Below, piece by piece: positions 23,648 to 33,395 of a DNA stretch of 64,000 nt. Source of the stretch: Neodontobutis hainanensis (Eukaryota; Chordata; Actinopteri; Gobiiformes; Odontobutidae). Location of the stretch: positions 1 through 64,000 of the forward strand of contig JALDNG010000916.1 of the NCBI GenBank assembly GCA_024349245.1, given 5' to 3'. Below the pieces are notes generated by a model that saw nothing but the letters and a program-made list of their open reading frames with translations, searched no databases and had not been told where the DNA came from. Position numbers and translations under genes: made by a program. Within the stretch, counting starts at the first letter, position 1. Every line of letters begins with the position of its first letter.

Positions 23648-23887
23648 TTAGTTAGGTGTGATTGTGTCATTGTAATAGACTGAGCGCCGAACACGGTGGG
23701 GGTTTGTCAGAAGCGTGGTCGGACTTGGCAGAGTTGTGTTATAAGTAGAATGGGAAGTGTGGTCAGTTAATAGCCAGAGTAGAGATATGACAATAAGTGA
23801 AGATAAAAGTAACAAAAAACACGTGGTTCCCCTTAGACCACACAAACCTGGGAGTCTAAACGGATGCCAAGGATGATGTCCGTCCAT
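23648..23887 (-). CDS. Small hydrophobic ORF at the 3' end of the ERV
   Basis: 79 codons with a strongly hydrophobic stretch (LLLLSSLIVISLLWLL, residues ~25-40) and a basic RVRRS near residue 66, reminiscent of an envelope leader or signal-anchor. No surface or transmembrane subunit follows: only about 520 bp remain before the LTR. It could be an env relic or an accessory frame; function unknown. Confidence 0.4.
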   Translation of the reverse strand: MDGHHPWHPFRLPGLCGLRGTTCFLLLLSSLIVISLLWLLTDHTSHSTYNTTLPSPTTLLTNPHRVRRSVYYNDTITPN

Positions 23888-24297
23888 TTTTAATGTTCAA
23901 AGATCTGTTCAATAATAGCAATAATAAAATGATAGAAACAAATAAAATACAATTAAGCAGTTATCATAACATTAACATGCATGAGTATGTAATGATTGTT
24001 TAATAAATCTTCAAAAATTAATCATTAGAGCAATTTTAAATGCAATAAAACCCCAAAAAAACATATATATATACATATATATTTGTCAGTATAAAACTGG
24101 TTATCAGTGATGTGAGGAACTGTGGGACAGATGAGTGTGTGTCACATGTTATAGTTACGCTGTTGAATTTGCTGAAAACGGTCAGCTCTATTTCTTCAGG
24201 TGGTACAGAGTCTTTCATAAACTTGATTGTAGGTGGGACCAGCTCTCGGCACTGGTTTCAACGTTGAACTGCGTTTACCAGAGCAGTTTCAGCGGAG

Positions 24298-24570
24298 GAG
24301 GTGAGCAAAAATCTCACCCCAGTCTTCCCACGTTGTCAACGGTGGAGGTAGAGCTAAGGTCTCACCTCAGATTTCCCACGTAGTCAACGATGGAGGTAGA
24401 GCTAAGGTCTCACCTCAGATTTCCCACGTAGTCAACGATGGAGGTAGAGCTAAGGTCTCACCTCAGATTTCCCACGTAGTCAACGATGGAGGTAGAGCTA
24501 AGGTCTCACCTCAGATTTCCCACGTAGTCAACGATGGAGGTAGAGCTAAGGTCTCACCTCAGATCTCCCA
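24298..24570. repeat. 48-bp tandem repeat, about 5 units, in the ERV
   Basis: Units around GTAGTCAACGATGGAGGTAG recur every 48 bp from about 24300 to 24565, in the segment between the integrase end and the 3' ORF. The period is a multiple of three. The last unit drifts (AGATCTCCCACG). Confidence 0.9.
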
Positions 24571-24614
24571 CGAGGAGCTTGCTCTCGGGACAAGCCTCTT
24601 ACTTTTGTGATCAT

Positions 24615-25440
24615 TCACTGGGTCCCCTCTTTGACAGTGGGGGAGCAGTTGACGAGCTGGTCAGGTGGAGGAATCTTCTTGCAGTGTTGTGCATGGATCC
24701 AAGGGGCTCTTTCTGCGACCTTCACAGCCGTGTGGGTCGTGAGCAGGATCTGATAGGGCCCACACCAGGGTTTGTCTCTCCAGCTGCGCTTCCTCAGGTT
24801 TCTCACCAGGATGTAGTCGCCAGGCTGGAGTTTGTGGAACTGGTGGGTGGCCGGTTTGGGCAGGGAATCAAGCACCTGAGATCTAATATCAGAGAGAACA
24901 TTAGAGAGTGAAATACAATAAGAAATCATTGGGTCTGGCAGAGTACTATCGGCCAGTGCTGCAGGTTTAGATGGGAGTCCAAACCCAATTCCAGGAGGTA
25001 ATCCAAACACTATCTCAAAGGGAGAAAGGTTATTTCACAAGCGCACTCTCATCCTCAGGTACATCAAAGCAATAGGCAGACATTTTACCCAGGTTTTACC
25101 TGTTGATTCAGATATTTTTGCCAATTTGCGTTTCAGAGTGCCATTTTCTCTTTCTACAGCTCCTCCAGAAGCTGGATGGTAGGAGCAATGAGTTTTCAGG
25201 TCAAATTTAAGGTGTTCACTCAGTGTTTTCAAAATGTCATTTACAAAATGAGTACCGTTATCACTCGTAATTAGATTCGGAAGTCCCCAGCGAGGAATAA
25301 TTTCGCTTAAGAGGATTTTTGCTACTGTGTCAGCAGTGCAGTGTTTTGTTGGGAATGCTTCTACCCACTTTGAAAACATGTCAACTATTACAAGACAGTA
25401 TTTCTTACCTTCGCAGGGTGTTAACTCAATGAAGTCCATT
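24615..25440 (-). pseudogene. ERV integrase, core and C-terminal domain, frame broken
   Basis: The frame 25439-25035 carries the catalytic core: VIVDMFSKWVEAF (first D), TSDNGTHFVND (second D) and ASGGAVERENGTLK (third acidic residue). A break at about 25030 separates it from the frame 25010-24615, which carries LQPGDYILVRNLRKRSW and WCGPYQILLTT, the GPY/F-type C-terminal domain. The zinc-binding N-terminus (CSKCFIC at ~25520) lies upstream in the next frame. Processed from Gag-Pol, it inserts viral DNA in the nucleus; this copy is disrupted. Confidence 0.85.
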
Positions 25441-25522
25441 TGAATGTGGCCAAAAGGCCTGGAGGTGGGTTTGTGACCTCCAACATCTGTTTTGTTGTAG
25501 GAGTTACCTTTAGAATTGCTGG

Positions 25523-26290
25523 TTAAGCAGATGAAGCATTTTGAGCAAAAATCTTCAGCAAATTTGTTAAACCCACACAGTAAACCAATGTCTTTGAAGG
25601 TCTTTTCTCATTCCTCCTTTGATACATGGTCAACGCCATGTAACAATTTTGCAAAAGGCAGGAAGAGGGCTTGAGGAAGACATGGATTGCCATTAGGGCC
25701 CATCCATACACCATTTGTGTTTGTACAGTTTTTCTTTTTCCAAGCAGCTTTGTCTGCTGGAGTGGAGATGCGAGCCAAATCAGAGAGTGAAACAATGTCA
25801 GAGTGAGTGCAAGTTTGATCCGTTGTCTGGGAGAGTAATGTAACAACATAGGGTGTGAGTGACGCTGCTTTGCAGCTGCGTCTGCTCGTGCATTACCTAG
25901 AGAGACTGTGTCTTTGGCAGAGGTATGTGCAGAACACTTGCATACTGCCACGGCGGATGGGAGTAGCACTGCATCTAAAAGATCAGAAATCAAATCTTTG
26001 TGTGAAATGGGTTTGCCATCAGATTTGAGGAATTTTCTGTGGCGCCAAAGTGCCGCGTGGTTGTGTAGAACACCAAATGCATATTGACTGTCTGTGTAAA
26101 TGTTAACTGTTTTACCAGATGCCAATTGACAGGCTTTGGTCAGAGCAATTAGTTCTGCTGCTTGCGCTGATAACCGAGGACTGAGAGGAGATGACGTCAC
26201 TGTTGCATGATCGTCCACAACTGCATAGCCAACGTGTGCAGTACCAGTGGTTGGGTCCTTGGAAGCTGAACCATCTACATAAAAATGAGT
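25523..26290 (-). pseudogene. ERV RNase H and integrase N-terminus, frame broken
   Basis: A first RNase H block, VDGSASKDPTTG, is read at about 26280-26240, one frame away from the thumb. The frame from 26218 continues with SAQAAELIALTKACQ and VNIYTDSQYAFGVLHN, the glutamate and second aspartate blocks. A 1-nt shift near 26280 and another near 25800 break the frame. Confidence 0.8.
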
Positions 26291-26416
26291 TCAGGATTAG
26301 AAAGAGGAGTGTCAGTCAAATCAAGTCTTGGCAGACAAATAAGGTCAAGTTCAGAAAGACAACAGTGAGGTTCTCCCTCCTCTGGGAGAGGCAGGAGTGT
26401 AGCAGGGTTGAGAGTG

Positions 26417-27999
26417 TTACAACGCTTTAACCTCAACATTCGGTAGGTTCAGAAGAGTGGTGTTGTAACGTAGCTGACGAGCAGGGGTCAAGTGAGCTGT
26501 CTTTTGTTCAGTCAGAATATTGGAGACAGCATGTGGAGCAAAAAGGGTGAGATGACTGTAGCCTACATAGGGACGAGAGGCAATTATTGCTGCTTCACAG
26601 GCTGCTAAAGCACGGAGACATGATGGGTGGCCTCTAGCAACAGGATCAAGGTGTGTCGAGAAGTAACCCACAGGCTTCAGCAGCTGTCCCTGTTTTTGGG
26701 CGAGAACAGAATTCATACAACCATCACGTTCATCAACAAATTGGAAGAAAGGCTTGTCAGGGTTTGGCAATGCCAATGCAGGGGCTGTCTGTAGTAGCAG
26801 TTTCAAATGAGTAAATGCAGAGTCAGCCTCAGATGTCCATGTGAGTTTGGAGTGAAGTGTCATGTCTTTTTTCAGAGTAAGATCACGTAGTGGGCGTTCT
26901 ACAGTAGAGTAATTTGGAATAAAAGTTCTGCAGTAAGAGCACATGCCAAGGAAAGACAGCATTTGTTTCTTAGTCATTGGTTTTGGGAAGTTGGCAATGG
27001 CTGTCACCCTGTCTGTAGTAATGCTTTTTTGTGAGTGAGTGATGACATGACCAAGAAACTGAACTTTCTGTTTTACAAACTGAATTTTAGAAAGTGAAAC
27101 CTTGTGGCCCTGCTCAGCTAGGTGATTTAATAGAAGCAGTGTGTCAGTCTCACACTGCTCCTTCGTGTCTGAACAGAGCATGATATCATCAACGCACTGC
27201 AAAATGGCAGAGTGTTGAAGTGTCAAATGAGATAGACTGTCACGTAATGCCTGACAGTAAACACTAGAAGCGCAATTTAGGCCTTGTGGCATTCGAGACC
27301 AGGAATAGAGTTTTCCTGCAAATTCAAAGGCAAACCAAAACTGGGAGTCTGGATGGACAGGTACAGAGAAAAAGCATTTGAAACGTCAACCACAGAGAAC
27401 CATTTTGAAGTTGTTGGAATTTGTGACATGATGGTGTATGGATTGGGACAGATTGGTGCTGGAGAGTGAATAGCTTCGCTCACAGCACGCAGGTCTTGGA
27501 CAAAACGCCACTCAGTGGGCATTTCCGGTGGTCTGATCTTTTTTATAGGGAAAATTGGAGTACGGCAGGGAGAGTCAGAGCACTCAACAATTACACCTGC
27601 TTTCAGCAGAGAGTCAAAGACTGGTTTTATCCCCTGTTCAGCTTCAGGCTTCAGAGGATATTGACGTGCTTTTGGTCTGTATTCGGACTTTGGAGTTAGT
27701 TGGAGAGGTTTACAGTTTTTAATTAAACCTACATCATATTTGTGTTTGGCCCACAATGAGTCTGGTAACTGTGTTAACAGTGGAGACACATCACTGGGTG
27801 TGAGAGGCTGAGCATCGACTTTTGCGAGTGTGTGACAGGAAGATGGGGTGGAGTCATTTTGAGGAAGAAGGTAGCAGGAGCGGTTACAATTGACTCCTGC
27901 AGTGAATGGCACATAGCATGTGTCAAGCTTGTGAGAGTGGTAAATGTCTGGATTATCTGGGTCTTGTTTCCAGTCTGTAGCTTTTAAACATTTTGCCAT
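26417..27999 (-). pseudogene. ERV reverse transcriptase, one frameshift
   Basis: Two minus-strand frames overlap by 16 bp (27999-27277, 27292-26417). The first carries the fingers (PLKPEAEQGIKPVFDSLLKA, then SPCRTPIFPIKK and VQDLRAVSEAI) and the WFSVVDVSNAF block with the first catalytic aspartate. The second opens with MPQGLNCASSVY and has the polymerase box as CVDD (about 27185-27196) where YVDD or YMDD is usual, then the thumb and connection. The shift between them lies near 27360-27300. Confidence 0.85.
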
Positions 28000-28040
28000 A
28001 AAAAGACCAACATCACGCCATTGTTTGTTATGGGGTTTAA

Positions 28041-28799
28041 CTATTGAGACATGCGGGGCTGAGTTTTGGATTTTGAAGAACTTTGACAGTTTGTGAGGTA
28101 ATGGAACATTATAAGCGAAAAATCTTGGTTAAAGTACAGTCCATTCAGAATGAGTCGGTCAGTAGTTTGTCGGTACCAGCTTTCTTCATACTGTTCATCT
28201 GGACCCATGGAGACATGCGCTGTAACATGTAGTGCATTTGCCTTCATGAATTCAGAGGATGAGCTCATGTATTGTTTAGCTTTGTGTAACACATTTGGAG
28301 TCAGCAGATGGTCCAATTTCCACTGATACACATACAATGGAGTGGTCACTTCACATTTTATTAGGCAATATTCAGATTTGGTTTGTTTGATTTTGATACC
28401 ATTTTCGTCTGCAGACAAGGTAATTCCTAGTGCGCACATAAGGTCACGACCTATTAGGTTCACTGGACACAACTCAGACAACAGAAAGCTGTGTGTAGTG
28501 GACACTGATAGATCAGGTAAATGCCAGGTTACAGATAGAGGTTTTGTGAATGGTTCTTTAACAATCTGTCCACTCGCACTAATGGAGTGAGTTGTTTTGC
28601 CATTTAATGCAGTTTAAATTTGGTCTTTTCTGATCAGAGATTTTGTGGCCCCAGAGTCAACCATAAATGACAGAGTTTTTCCATTGATGTCACATTTTAT
28701 TACCGGTAATTTTTCACACACCGATGTTGTTAACTTAGCATAGGTACCTTTAAACATTTCAGCTTTTTTCATTTCAAGTTTCTTAATGGTTTCTGTCAC
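28041..28799 (-). pseudogene. ERV aspartic protease region
   Basis: The frame 28799-28614 has FMVDSGATKSLI, the retroviral aspartic protease active site (DSGA). After a stop near 28614, the frame 28505-28041 has VNLIGRDLMCALGITL, the conserved C-terminal GRD block. The protease is therefore split into two frames. Downstream residues lead towards the reverse transcriptase. Confidence 0.75.
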
Positions 28800-28908
28800 T
28801 AAAGCAAGCAGTGGATCAGTTGCAAGCGCTCTTCATTGCTTGTGAGCAGTGCGGTGTTGTGTGCATCATCAGTGACAGGTGTGGTGTCCTTTTCGTGTTA
28901 TACTCATC

Positions 28909-29382
28909 TCATTTTGCGAGGCGAAGTCCTCGGTTCCTCATCATCACCAGCCAGTCAGTTGGGGTCAGACTCGGAAAACAAGAGGACATCGCATTAGTTA
29001 TATTATCAGTTGCTTTATTACCTATGCTTTGAAATGGCCCCTTTACTGTATCTAAGTGTTTTAAATTTCTTTCCCTATTTTCTTTTTCTGTCTGTTTCTT
29101 TGCTTCAGCTGCTTTTTCCCACATCTCTAAACATTCATAATGTCTTTTAATCTCCTTTATTTGCTTCGGGTTTACTGATTTTTTGGACATAAGTCTCTTT
29201 TCTGCATCTTGTATTCTATTGCGTAATGCAGTCAAACTACTTTCACTCATTCGTCCATTAAAACCATACAACTTCCATTCATCCATTTTATCACAACTCC
29301 CTGGCCAGGTTTCTATCATATATATCACATTGAATTCACAGAAGTCCTTTGCAGGACTGTTTTTACTTGTATTGGATCCCAT
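28909..29382 (-). CDS. Short Gag-like ORF (matrix region only)
   Basis: 157 codons beginning MGSNTSKNS, an N-myristoylation-type start expected of a matrix protein at the membrane. The rest is a charged helical stretch with no major homology block and no CCHC knuckle. The protease region begins only about 110 bp later, so capsid and nucleocapsid are missing: an internal deletion. Start choice: first ATG after the leader, glycine at position 2. Confidence 0.6.
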   Translation of the reverse strand: MGSNTSKNSPAKDFCEFNVIYMIETWPGSCDKMDEWKLYGFNGRMSESSLTALRNRIQDAEKRLMSKKSVNPKQIKEIKRHYECLEMWEKAAEAKKQTEKENRERNLKHLDTVKGPFQSIGNKATDNITNAMSSCFPSLTPTDWLVMMRNRGLRLAK

Positions 29383-29505
29383 ATTTCAGATTAATTAAAT
29401 ACTCCAGTATATAAGTTTCAGACAGATTATAGAGAAACTTTAGAACTACTAAAACCAACACAAACTAACAAAAACAACACAAAACAACAACACAAGACTA
29501 ACAAA

Positions 29506-29595
29506 AACTAAAAACAACTAAAAACAACTAAAAACAACTAAAAACAACTAAAAACAACTAAAAACAACTAAAAACAACTAAAAACAACTAAAAAC
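29506..29595. repeat. 10-bp tandem repeat (AAAAACAACT)n
   Basis: About eight to nine perfect units in the ERV leader between the primer site and gag. Confidence 0.95.
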
Positions 29596-30020
29596 CCTTT
29601 CAGAAATTATTATTACTCATTTTACGGCAATCCTGCTCAGTCAATCCTGACTTATGGTAATAACAATAGACCGTTCAGGTCAGGGCTTCTAGAAAACCCT
29701 TTCAGAAATTACTGTCGAATGGCAATCCTGCTCAGTCAATCCAGACTCAAATCAACAATAATAGACCTTCCCAGTCAGGGTTTCTAATACAGATACAAAA
29801 CCTTTTAAAATTATTATGTGGCAATCCAGCCGTATTAATAATTTTAGGACCATCCGGTCTCGGTTTTCAGATTAGGACAATCCAGTCCAGACATAAAACA
29901 AAAGAAAAACTTTTCACAAAGCCTATTCAGAAATTATTATTACACATTTTATGGCAATCCTGCTCAGTCAATCCTGACTTATGGTAATAACAATAGACCA
30001 TTCCTGGTCTAGGCTTTGTT
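29596..30020. repeat. Leader repeats of ~80-100 bp
   Basis: Blocks around GGCAATCCTGCTCAGTCAAT recur at about 29624, 29724 and 29953, with further weaker copies (GGCAATCCAGCC at 29820). They sit where a retroviral leader holds packaging and dimer signals. Function is inferred from position only. Confidence 0.8.
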
Positions 30021-30255
30021 ACAGTCAAAAATCACCTTTAGACACTGTTACAAAATGTTTTCTCTTAATTTAATAAATTTGTAATAATTTTACCGCTTTG
30101 GAGGTTATTTGAGTACGTTGGATCGAGAGATGACGATTGGAGGGTCGGCATCGGACAATCCTCCCGTCCAGAAAAATTTGGGGAAGAGGAGACCTCTTGA
30201 GCGGTCTGGTTGGCCACACCCTTGTCCTTCAGCCGGGTCCAGCCGTCAATCTTCG

Positions 30256-30273
30256 ATCCCACTTCTGACACCA
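30256..30273 (-). other. Primer binding site for tRNA-Leu
   Basis: Minus strand TGGTGTCAGAAGTGGGAT is complementary to the 3' end of vertebrate tRNA-Leu (CCCACTTCTGACA plus CCA). It lies 5 bp inside the 5' LTR boundary as drawn. Confidence 0.85.
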
Positions 30274-30278
30274 AGAAT

Positions 30279-30702
30279 TGTGGTTGAAAAAATAAATATA
30301 TTATTGTGGAATAAGTTTGAGAGAAAACAACAGATGTCTTTTGGTGATTTATTTAAGGAAAAAGGAAAAAAGAATTCAGAGACATCTTTTGCAAAAGGAG
30401 GAATGGAAAATACAACTCTGTCTGTGTACAGAGTTGCATGAACAGTCCCAATGTTAACTAGGCGGGCTTAGAATTTATACTGAAATCACAGCAGATAAGA
30501 AAAATGAAACACTGGCTCTCAGAGAGTGAGCCGTCTAACATGAATCAGCATTTTACTGGTTTTCCCAGAAAACAGAGTTGTCTCTGTATAAGACAATTGT
30601 ATCAGTTTGAAAACAGTAGCACAGGTGGTGCACATATCATTCTGCTGCGGTCAAGGACAGCACAGAGCATGTGAAAGAGGAAAATATCATTTTCCCATTA
30701 CA
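30279..30702 (-). repeat. 5' LTR
   Basis: Matches 22699-23123 base for base as far as I can read, except one A fewer in a poly-A run near 30370. Followed by the GGCT duplication at 30703-30706. Confidence 0.9.
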
Positions 30703-31841
30703 GGCTCTATATTAAAGCTATCTGACAAGTGACACAAGACACCATTTGTTAATTACTTCAACAATAATGACAAATAACATTTAATGGAGATTTGTGATCA
30801 ATACAACTCTCATTTTTAACCAAAATACTCTAGCTTAGGTTTTCATCAAAACTTTACAGACAACATAAAGGTGGAGTGAATGTCTAGAAACTAAATGTCA
30901 ACAGATTTAGTCATTTCTGTGGGTGTAAGTACCTCGGCGGCACTCGGAGTGTCGCTGTTCCTGTCTGGCGCAGGCGCAATGGCTGTATGCTTTATTAGTA
31001 AGCCTCAATGTAGCAACGTAAACCATAAACAATTAACAAGCAAACATGAAATACACAATAGCTTTCCGAGAAGTAAAAGTGCTTAGTTCGAGTCACTTTG
31101 GGGAGATGTTCGGGCAGCCAGCCGTAGCCGACGTCACTATAAGAGAGGAGTGGTGTCACGTCAAAATGTTTCCGTCTTGAATTACAACCAAAACCATCTC
31201 CGGCTGGTAAAATATTACACCCGTTGTTTTTTTTGAGAAATCTTAGTGAATGTCATCATTAATAAAAAGCCAAATATACAATTTCACTGTACAGAGGTAA
31301 TGTGTGCTCTATGGATTTTTCAATTTTGTCCAGTGCAGCATAACCCTGTTTCCTAACCCCTCAGCAAACCAGAGTTCAATTAATTTATGAACTAGGCCTA
31401 CACTTCAGACTTCTCACAACATTTCTAACCTACCGTAACAATAATATTTCATGCATGGAAAGGCACGGGTTTAGCGTCCACTGAAACCATGGCAACGCCA
31501 AGTGCTCGGGACAACAGCTGCTTTCTTTATTTCTGCGAAACGGAGTCTATAAGCTCAACACTGGCGCCCAGGTAGATTATAAAACGGCCAGTTGTTGTGC
31601 TCAGTGCAGTTAATTAATGAATATAGGATGTTACATCCTGTAATATTCACTGGATTTGGATCTATTGTGGGCAATTCGCACTTGATAATCACAAACGAGA
31701 TTATAAACGCGTCACTAAAAATGTTAAAATAGTACATTTTCACAGACGTACACATCCTACATTTTTGTGAAAAATGTACATAGTCAAATTGTGAGACTGC
31801 AAAAACGTTCATTACTGACCTTTTCTGGAGAGACTGGGTTG
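30703..31841 (-). repeat. Right terminal inverted repeat of the KDZ element (outer part)
   Basis: Reverse complement of 8713-9632 joined to 11811-12029. Same length as the left arm once the P-like insertion is removed (1,139 bp each by count). It preserves the empty site of the P-like element (CTTACACC once, near 30925) and ends TTTCTGGAGAGACTGGGTTG. Confidence 0.9.
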
Positions 31842-31849
31842 GAAGAAAA
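31842..31849 (+). repeat. 8-bp target site duplication, right (GAAGAAAA)
   Basis: Directly follows the last base of the giant element; identical to 8705-8712. Confidence 0.92.
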
Positions 31850-32520
31850 ATGTAATGAACTTACTAAAAACTTACTTTTAATTTTTTTATTATTAGTGTG
31901 AATTTATTTTTTATTTTTCCACACCCGTGTGTGTGTGTGTGTGTGTGTGTGTAGCTAATTATTTGTAATATTATAGTTTTATACCACCAATTCCTTTATT
32001 TTTTATGAAATACAGCAAGAAAGTGTCAGGCACTCAGCATTCATAACAGTTACGGTAACAAGTTACTATCTCAAATCAGTTAGTTATATTTAGTTAACCA
32101 TTTAGCTATCAATATAACTCAGTTCAGTTCAATACATTTCAATATAATTCAATTCAGTTCAGTTCAGTTCAGTTGCGCAACACTCAATTTCAAAAATGAT
32201 TAGCAAAAGCTACAAACAATGTTATCGAAACACCGTAAAGAAAAATACCTGTCTCTAAGACAAGGTAGTCAAATTAAAGGCAGTAACTTGACAATAATAA
32301 TAAAGTTCACATCAAATTAATGTGTTACTTTTAAAGTGCATAAATAAATTAAAATAACCAGAAACGCTCATTTCTTCAATGAGGTTCCACTCGCAGTTCA
32401 TTAACTTAAGCCACCAATTAACCTCAATAAAACAAAAAGATTTGGCACTGTCTTATCTGTACCGGATACTCGCTTTCAGCTGAGTATCCGGTACTCAACT
32501 CTACTATTCACTGATATTGT
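31850..32520 (+). repeat. Right half of the host repeat
   Basis: ATGTAATGAAC onward matches 46576 onward, including a (GT)n run at 31926-31953. The hairpin ACCGGATACTC / GAGTATCCGGT at 32461-32492 (11-bp stem) may belong to the far end of the same repeat, but the copy at 46190 does not extend that far, so the right boundary is uncertain. Confidence 0.5.
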
Positions 32521-32994
32521 CTTTACGATTCGGTAATAAAATTTTTAAATTTTCGGCTTTTACTCCATAGTAAAACAATAGTTTTTAGATATAGCGTAAA
32601 CAGAAGTAATAATCAACCCCAGAGTTGTCACGTAGTAAAAACTTAGCTCTAGAGACCGGAGACATCTTTTGTACCAGGCTTAAATATGATTTTTACACTT
32701 GTAAAGTTGACATTGGGTTTCTCTCTGGTGGATGACGGTATATTGCCGTATTTCGCCATATTTTGCCGAATGGCCCTTACACAACAACATTTAGGAGGTT
32801 TCATGGGAGACGCTTGGGCCTAAAACATGACTGGAAAGCATCAAAACCGTTGTTTATCAGGAGAAAGTCATTTTTGTTTGTATACAACTTTTTCAAGGAG
32901 TTTACCTAGGAGTGGCAAGTTTGATATGGGCCAATAGTTGTTTACAGTGGTTACAGTGGTTCATCAGCATTGTAATAGCACTTCCATTTCACAT
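32521..32994. other. Intergenic, no gene seen
   Basis: AT-rich sequence without a credible reading frame or recognised repeat. Confidence 0.5.
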
Positions 32995-33395
32995 TATACA
33001 GAGGCAAGAGAAAGTATGTGACCCTTTTGGAATTTCTTGGTTTTCTGAATAAATTTGTCTTAAAATGTGAGTTGATCTTTGTCTGAGTCAAGGGTATTGA
33101 CAAATGACTAAAAATTTGACAGGTTATTGCTTCCCCTTGGCAGCAATAACCTCAACCAGGTGCTTCCTGGCCAGTGCAGAGCAAACTCCAAAAATATATA
33201 TATATTTTTTATCAAAGTTTTAACAAGACCCCAGGTATGCTAAAACCTGACTTTAATTAGTTTTTTTTAAGGTCATTAACTAGGTTGGGTTGACTTACTT
33301 TTTCCACTGCTATTGAATGAGCGTGTTCAATAAAGACATAAAAGATCAGAATTTTGTGTTATTATTTTTAAACACAATATGTTTCTACTCCGACA
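32995..33395 (+). mobile_element. Decayed Tc1-like element
   Basis: GAGAAAGTATGTGACCCTTT at about 33010 and the far end TGTGTTATTATTTTTAAACA at about 33355 are ends of a known fish Tc1-type family. CAGCAATAACCTCAACCAGG at about 33141 is the transposase region in antisense. Heavily shortened. Confidence 0.55.

Larger units (their letters stand above)
22699..30702 (-). mobile_element. Endogenous retrovirus / LTR retroelement, 8.0 kb, minus strand
   Basis: Two LTRs of 425 and 424 bp (22699-23123, 30279-30702), both TG...CA, flanked by GGCT (22695-22698 and 30703-30706). Minus-strand order from the right: 5' LTR, primer site for tRNA-Leu, repeat-rich leader, short gag-like frame, protease, reverse transcriptase, RNase H, integrase, repeat region, small hydrophobic frame, polypurine tract, 3' LTR. 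The integrase end has a GPY-type block like gamma/epsilon-class retroviruses. LTRs differ visibly by one indel, so insertion is recent, yet gag is shortened and pol is frameshifted. Confidence 0.9.
8713..31841 (+). mobile_element. Giant KDZ (Zisupton-like) DNA transposon, 23.1 kb with nested insertions
   Basis: Complete element: ends CAACCCAGTCTCTCCAGAAA and its exact inverse at 31822-31841, 8-bp TSD, and TIRs of about 1.2 kb. It holds two divergent spliced genes, a KDZ transposase rightward and a zinc-ribbon/chromo-like protein leftward. Later insertions: a P-like element (9633-11802), Tc1 pieces (13687-14440, 16256-17058), a LINE piece (17059-17640) and an ERV (22699-30702). Removing the P-like element, the ERV and their duplicated targets leaves about 12.9 kb. 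Zisupton elements of fish belong to the KDZ superfamily and, as I recall, also make 8-bp duplications. Both genes carry lesions, so this copy is probably inactive. Confidence 0.9.

Noticed and set aside
24534..24911. 125-codon plus-strand frame in the ERV
   Set aside because: Antisense shadow of the integrase C-terminus and the 48-bp repeats.
29506..29595. CRISPR-like direct repeats
   Set aside because: Units are contiguous with no spacers, inside a retroviral leader of a eukaryote.
30256..30273. Partial tRNA-Leu gene
   Set aside because: Only the 3' acceptor complement is present, next to an LTR: it is a primer binding site.
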